Shown: positions 5,274 through 6,813 of the stretch, one piece after another
Layout: every line of letters begins with the position of its first letter
Numbering within the stretch: position 1 is the first letter of the stretch
Source of the DNA: an uncultured Eubacteriales bacterium
GTDB taxonomy: Bacteria; Bacillota; Clostridia; Oscillospirales; Oscillospiraceae
Reading direction: 5' to 3'
Assembly (NCBI GenBank): GCA_900548615.1
Contig: URKW01000100.1
Span: 1-6,813, forward strand
DNA length: 6,813 nt
Notes under the pieces: generated by a model
What the model was told of the DNA's origin: nothing
Seen by the model: only the letters and a program-made list of their open reading frames with translations
Databases searched by the model: none
Program-made: the position numbers and the translations under genes

Positions 5274-5415
5274 GGCTGCCCTCCTTTCCAGAGCGTTTGC
5301 TGCTTCAATCTATGCGTGTGTTCCGGTGGCTATGTAGACAAATAGAATTCAATTTCAGGGCTGTGAGGGAAATCGTATTGCCGCGCGGCTTTGGCGGTGC
5401 GGGAATGTTTGCAAT

Positions 5416-5817
5416 TCAAGGGCTTTTTGACCCTGAATTGTCTACACCGGACCGCCGTTTGCGGGCGGATTTCGCCTTCTGCTGGCGGTGAACCTCCTTG
5501 GCGCAGGCGGGACAGTATTTTGCCCTGCCGGAGCGGGCGAGGATGCCCGTGCCGCAAACTTTGCAGCGGCGCAGCTTCTTGGGGCTGAGAATGGCCTGTT
5601 CCAGCTTTGGCTGCTGGGGCAGCACGGCGCGGCGGACCCACCGGCAGATCAGGCTACGTGAGATAAACTGCGGGCAGACACCGTCCAGCAGCAGGCAGTC
5701 GCCATCCAAGAAGTTGCAGCAGCGCTTTGTAAGGCCGCGCACGCTGCGGAGCTGCCCCGGCGTCAGGCGGAAGAGCGTGCCGTCCGGCAACCGCTCGATG
5801 GGGTCAAGCTTGTGCAT
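5416..5817 (-). CDS. Cysteine-rich VLP domain protein
   Basis: The 133-residue product matches the cysteine-rich VLP family (PF14194, as I recall) of clostridial mobile elements. The first half holds RGLTKRCCNFLDGDCLLLD (28-46), C48, the Ser-Leu-Ile-Cys-Arg-Trp segment (55-60) and the name-giving Val-Leu-Pro (65-67). The second half is a zinc-ribbon-like CKVC (85-88) and CPAC (102-105) followed by H110. The tail is basic (KAKSARKRR), suggesting nucleic-acid contact. No biochemical role is established. The ATG at 5817 has AAAGGAGG at 5823-5830 inside the end of repA, and the two genes overlap by 14 bases, so translation is probably coupled. An imperfect hairpin (AATTCA/TGAATT, about 5413-5439) covers the stop codon. 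Confidence 0.9.
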   Translation of the reverse strand: MHKLDPIERLPDGTLFRLTPGQLRSVRGLTKRCCNFLDGDCLLLDGVCPQFISRSLICRWVRRAVLPQQPKLEQAILSPKKLRRCKVCGTGILARSGRAKYCPACAKEVHRQQKAKSARKRRSGVDNSGSKSP

Positions 5818-6190
5818 CTTCGGCCTCCTTTACGATGAGCTTTGTGTCCGCTGGGTAGTTTAGCGTAATGAGGGCGGGTTTGCCCAAACCCTGCTTGCGC
5901 CGAACAATCAAACCACTGTACTCCAGTTCCCGGAAGATCCGCGTGGCGCTCTGGCGGCTGCGGTGGAGTTTGGTTTGTGCCTGCTCTAAGGTGAAGTACA
6001 GCCGAATCGTGCCGTCCGGCTCGACGTAGCCGTTCTGCCGGGAGATGCTGGCTCTATCCAGCAGCAGCGCATAGAGCACCTTCGCGTCGTTGCTGATGTC
6101 CCGCAGAGCTTCGTCTTGGAGAAGGAACCTCGGAAGCGGCACATAGGACGCTGCTGGGCTCTGCATCGTGAGCTTGCAAAAAGCTTTCAT
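5804..6190 (-). CDS. Replication initiator protein A N-terminal domain protein, short form
   Basis: The 128-residue product matches the RepA_N domain (PF06970), a winged-helix DNA-binding domain of plasmid and element replication initiators. Family features are YVPLPRFLLQDEAL (16-29), ISNDAKVLYALLLDRASISR (32-51) followed by QNGY, a DGTIRLYFTLEQAQTKL strand-helix segment (59-75), RSRQSATRIFRELEYSGLIV (77-96) and RRKQGLGKPALI (97-108). Full initiators are usually over 250 residues, with a variable host-specific C-terminal part; this protein stops right after the N-terminal domain, so it may be a regulator rather than a full initiator. ATG at 6190 is chosen because AGGAGGT lies four bases upstream; a longer in-frame start at 6223 would be translated from a repeat. 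Its end overlaps the VLP gene by 14 bases. Confidence 0.88.
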   Translation of the reverse strand: MKAFCKLTMQSPAASYVPLPRFLLQDEALRDISNDAKVLYALLLDRASISRQNGYVEPDGTIRLYFTLEQAQTKLHRSRQSATRIFRELEYSGLIVRRKQGLGKPALITLNYPADTKLIVKEAEDAQA

Positions 6191-6203
6191 CTGACCTCCT
6201 ATC

Positions 6204-6252
6204 CCATCCATCAATCCATCCATTTTTGTGTTGATTGATTGATAGATTGATT
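6204..6252. repeat. Tandem tetranucleotide repeats upstream of repA
   Basis: Two short tandem arrays lie next to the repA start: CCAT/CAAT units at 6204-6223 and GATT/GATA units at 6231-6252, within an AT-rich patch to about 6290 in otherwise GC-rich DNA. Short repeats in AT-rich DNA next to a rep gene resemble iterons and a melting region of a replication origin. They could also be simple slippage repeats. No consensus repA promoter is clear. Confidence 0.5.
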
Positions 6253-6314
6253 CTCTTGTATCTTGATTTATTTCTTATTAGTTAGAGGATGAATTTCAGC
6301 CCCGATGAACGGCA

Positions 6315-6420
6315 CGAAAACCGTCGTCCTGAAATCCAGTTGCGGAACGCTCCGGAGCGTCAGCTTGTCCACCGTCCGGAAAACCGGTGACGGAAAACCC
6401 ACACATGGAAAATCCCGTTG
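6315..6420. other. Candidate transfer origin (oriT) region
   Basis: The non-coding stretch between mobC and repA carries three tandem 14-15-base repeats starting at 6377, 6391 and 6406 (core GGAAAACC, third copy GGAAAATC), plus a fourth related copy at 6315. It also has a perfect 14-bp palindrome (6347-6360) and an imperfect inverted repeat (6372-6379 with 6384-6393). Repeats plus palindromes next to mobC are what an oriT usually looks like. I recognise no nic-site consensus. Confidence 0.45.
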
Positions 6421-6423
6421 TGG

Positions 6424-6753
6424 TCAAAGCTCATCTTTCTGCCGCACTTTCAGCAGCTCCCAGATCTCGGCCTGCCGCGCTTTCAGCTCGGCAACGTCGT
6501 CCTCGTAGCAGCGCCCGGTGCTGTTGATGCGGCGGCAGACGTGGTTGATGTTCGAGGCGGCTCTGCTGACGGCAGCGGCCAGCTTTTTCTGCTCGGTGTA
6601 ATCGACCTTGATGATGTACCCGTCAATCAGCATTTTCCGGGCATACGCGCCGAAGTTGTGCGTCCCCAACTGGCACATCTTGTGCTGGATGAGATTCAAT
6701 TCCTGCTCGTTCAGGCAGATTTCCTTGCGGATGGGGCGCGTGCGATCCGGCAT
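6424..6753 (-). CDS. mobC: MobC-like plasmid mobilization relaxosome protein
   Basis: The 109-residue product resembles MobC (PF05713), an accessory protein that binds oriT and helps the relaxase open the strand for transfer. The N-terminal part (7-50: PIRKEICLNEQELNLIQ... GAYARKMLIDGYI) looks like the ribbon-helix-helix DNA-binding section. The family core lies at about 60-82 (SRAASNINHVCRRINSTG), followed by a helix rich in Glu, Arg and Lys. ATG at 6753 is preferred because AAGGGG lies eight bases upstream. The GTG at 6762, which overlaps the previous gene's stop as GTGA, would give three more residues but has no usable ribosome binding site. The relaxase usually follows mobC, but here repA does, after a 233-base gap, so the relaxase is probably elsewhere in the element. 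Confidence 0.82.
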   Translation of the reverse strand: MPDRTRPIRKEICLNEQELNLIQHKMCQLGTHNFGAYARKMLIDGYIIKVDYTEQKKLAAAVSRAASNINHVCRRINSTGRCYEDDVAELKARQAEIWELLKVRQKDEL

Positions 6754-6758
6754 GAGGC

Positions 6759-6813
6759 TCACCCCTTCAGGTGCAGCCCGAAGGCACCGTTTTCTTCCAG
6801 AATTTCCAGATAG
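6759..6813 (-). CDS. C-terminal end of an unidentified element gene (partial)
   Basis: The frame ending at TGA (6759-6761) reads YLEILEENGAFGLHLKG, a plausible protein end cut by the window edge. Its stop lies five bases before the mobC ATG and the mobC ribosome binding site is inside it, so the two are probably one transcript. I do not recognise the family from 17 residues. Confidence 0.6.
   Translation of the reverse strand, partial: YLEILEENGAFGLHLKG

Larger units (their letters stand above)
4430..6813. mobile_element. Left end of an integrative element inserted in sigK (open at right)
   Basis: From the sigK break onward every recognisable gene is of a mobile-element type: an HTH regulator at the edge, a cysteine-rich VLP protein, a RepA N-terminal-domain protein and a MobC-like protein. 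This gene set is typical of Tn1549-like integrative and mobilizable or conjugative elements of gut Clostridia. The integrase, relaxase, coupling protein and right end would lie outside the window. Base composition is close to the host apart from an AT-rich patch at 6205-6300. Confidence 0.8.

Noticed and set aside
5330..5641. 103-codon open frame on the minus strand
   Set aside because: It overlaps the VLP gene in another frame, and the VLP frame has the conserved cysteines and ribosome binding site.
6353..6432. 24-codon frame overlapping the mobC stop on the minus strand
   Set aside because: It is very short, has no ribosome binding site and runs through the oriT-like repeats.

Overview
The window comes from a GC-rich, spore-forming member of the Firmicutes, most likely a gut Clostridia of the Oscillospiraceae type. 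The evidence is strong AGGAGG-type ribosome binding sites, SigA-type promoters, a clostridial lipoprotein, the N-terminal half of the mother-cell sporulation sigma factor SigK, and an integrative element of the Tn1549-like gut Clostridia kind. No species can be named from the sequence alone.

Left part (1-3411), ordinary chromosome. A leftward gene encodes a CmpB-type five-helix membrane protein with a charged coiled-coil tail. It diverges from a rightward MATE-family efflux gene, and both start from back-to-back promoters around 1025-1098. The MATE leader is unusually long and hairpin-rich. A DUF4358-type lipoprotein follows, with its ribosome binding site inside a long hairpin.

Middle (3412-4095), about 720 bases without a gene. 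A good SigA promoter is followed by a cobalamin riboswitch aptamer and an intrinsic terminator, but no gene follows in the sense direction. Next comes a dense run of palindromes, and then a 20-bp perfect hairpin just before sigK.

Right part (4096-6813), a broken sigK and the left end of a mobile element. sigK runs normally from its hydrophobic pro-region through region 2 and stops at the 'CIEN' motif. This matches, from memory, the place where the Bacillus subtilis skin element splits sigK. Element genes begin at once: a double-HTH regulator (rightward), then on the other strand a 58-residue protein, a cysteine-rich VLP protein, a short RepA N-terminal-domain protein, a MobC-like relaxosome protein and the end of one more gene. 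The regulator and the leftward rep/mob genes converge on one shared bidirectional terminator. The integrase and the other sigK half, if present, lie beyond the right edge.

The points most worth following are the sigK interruption at the skin position, the riboswitch with no target gene, and the candidate oriT and iteron-like repeats around mobC and repA.
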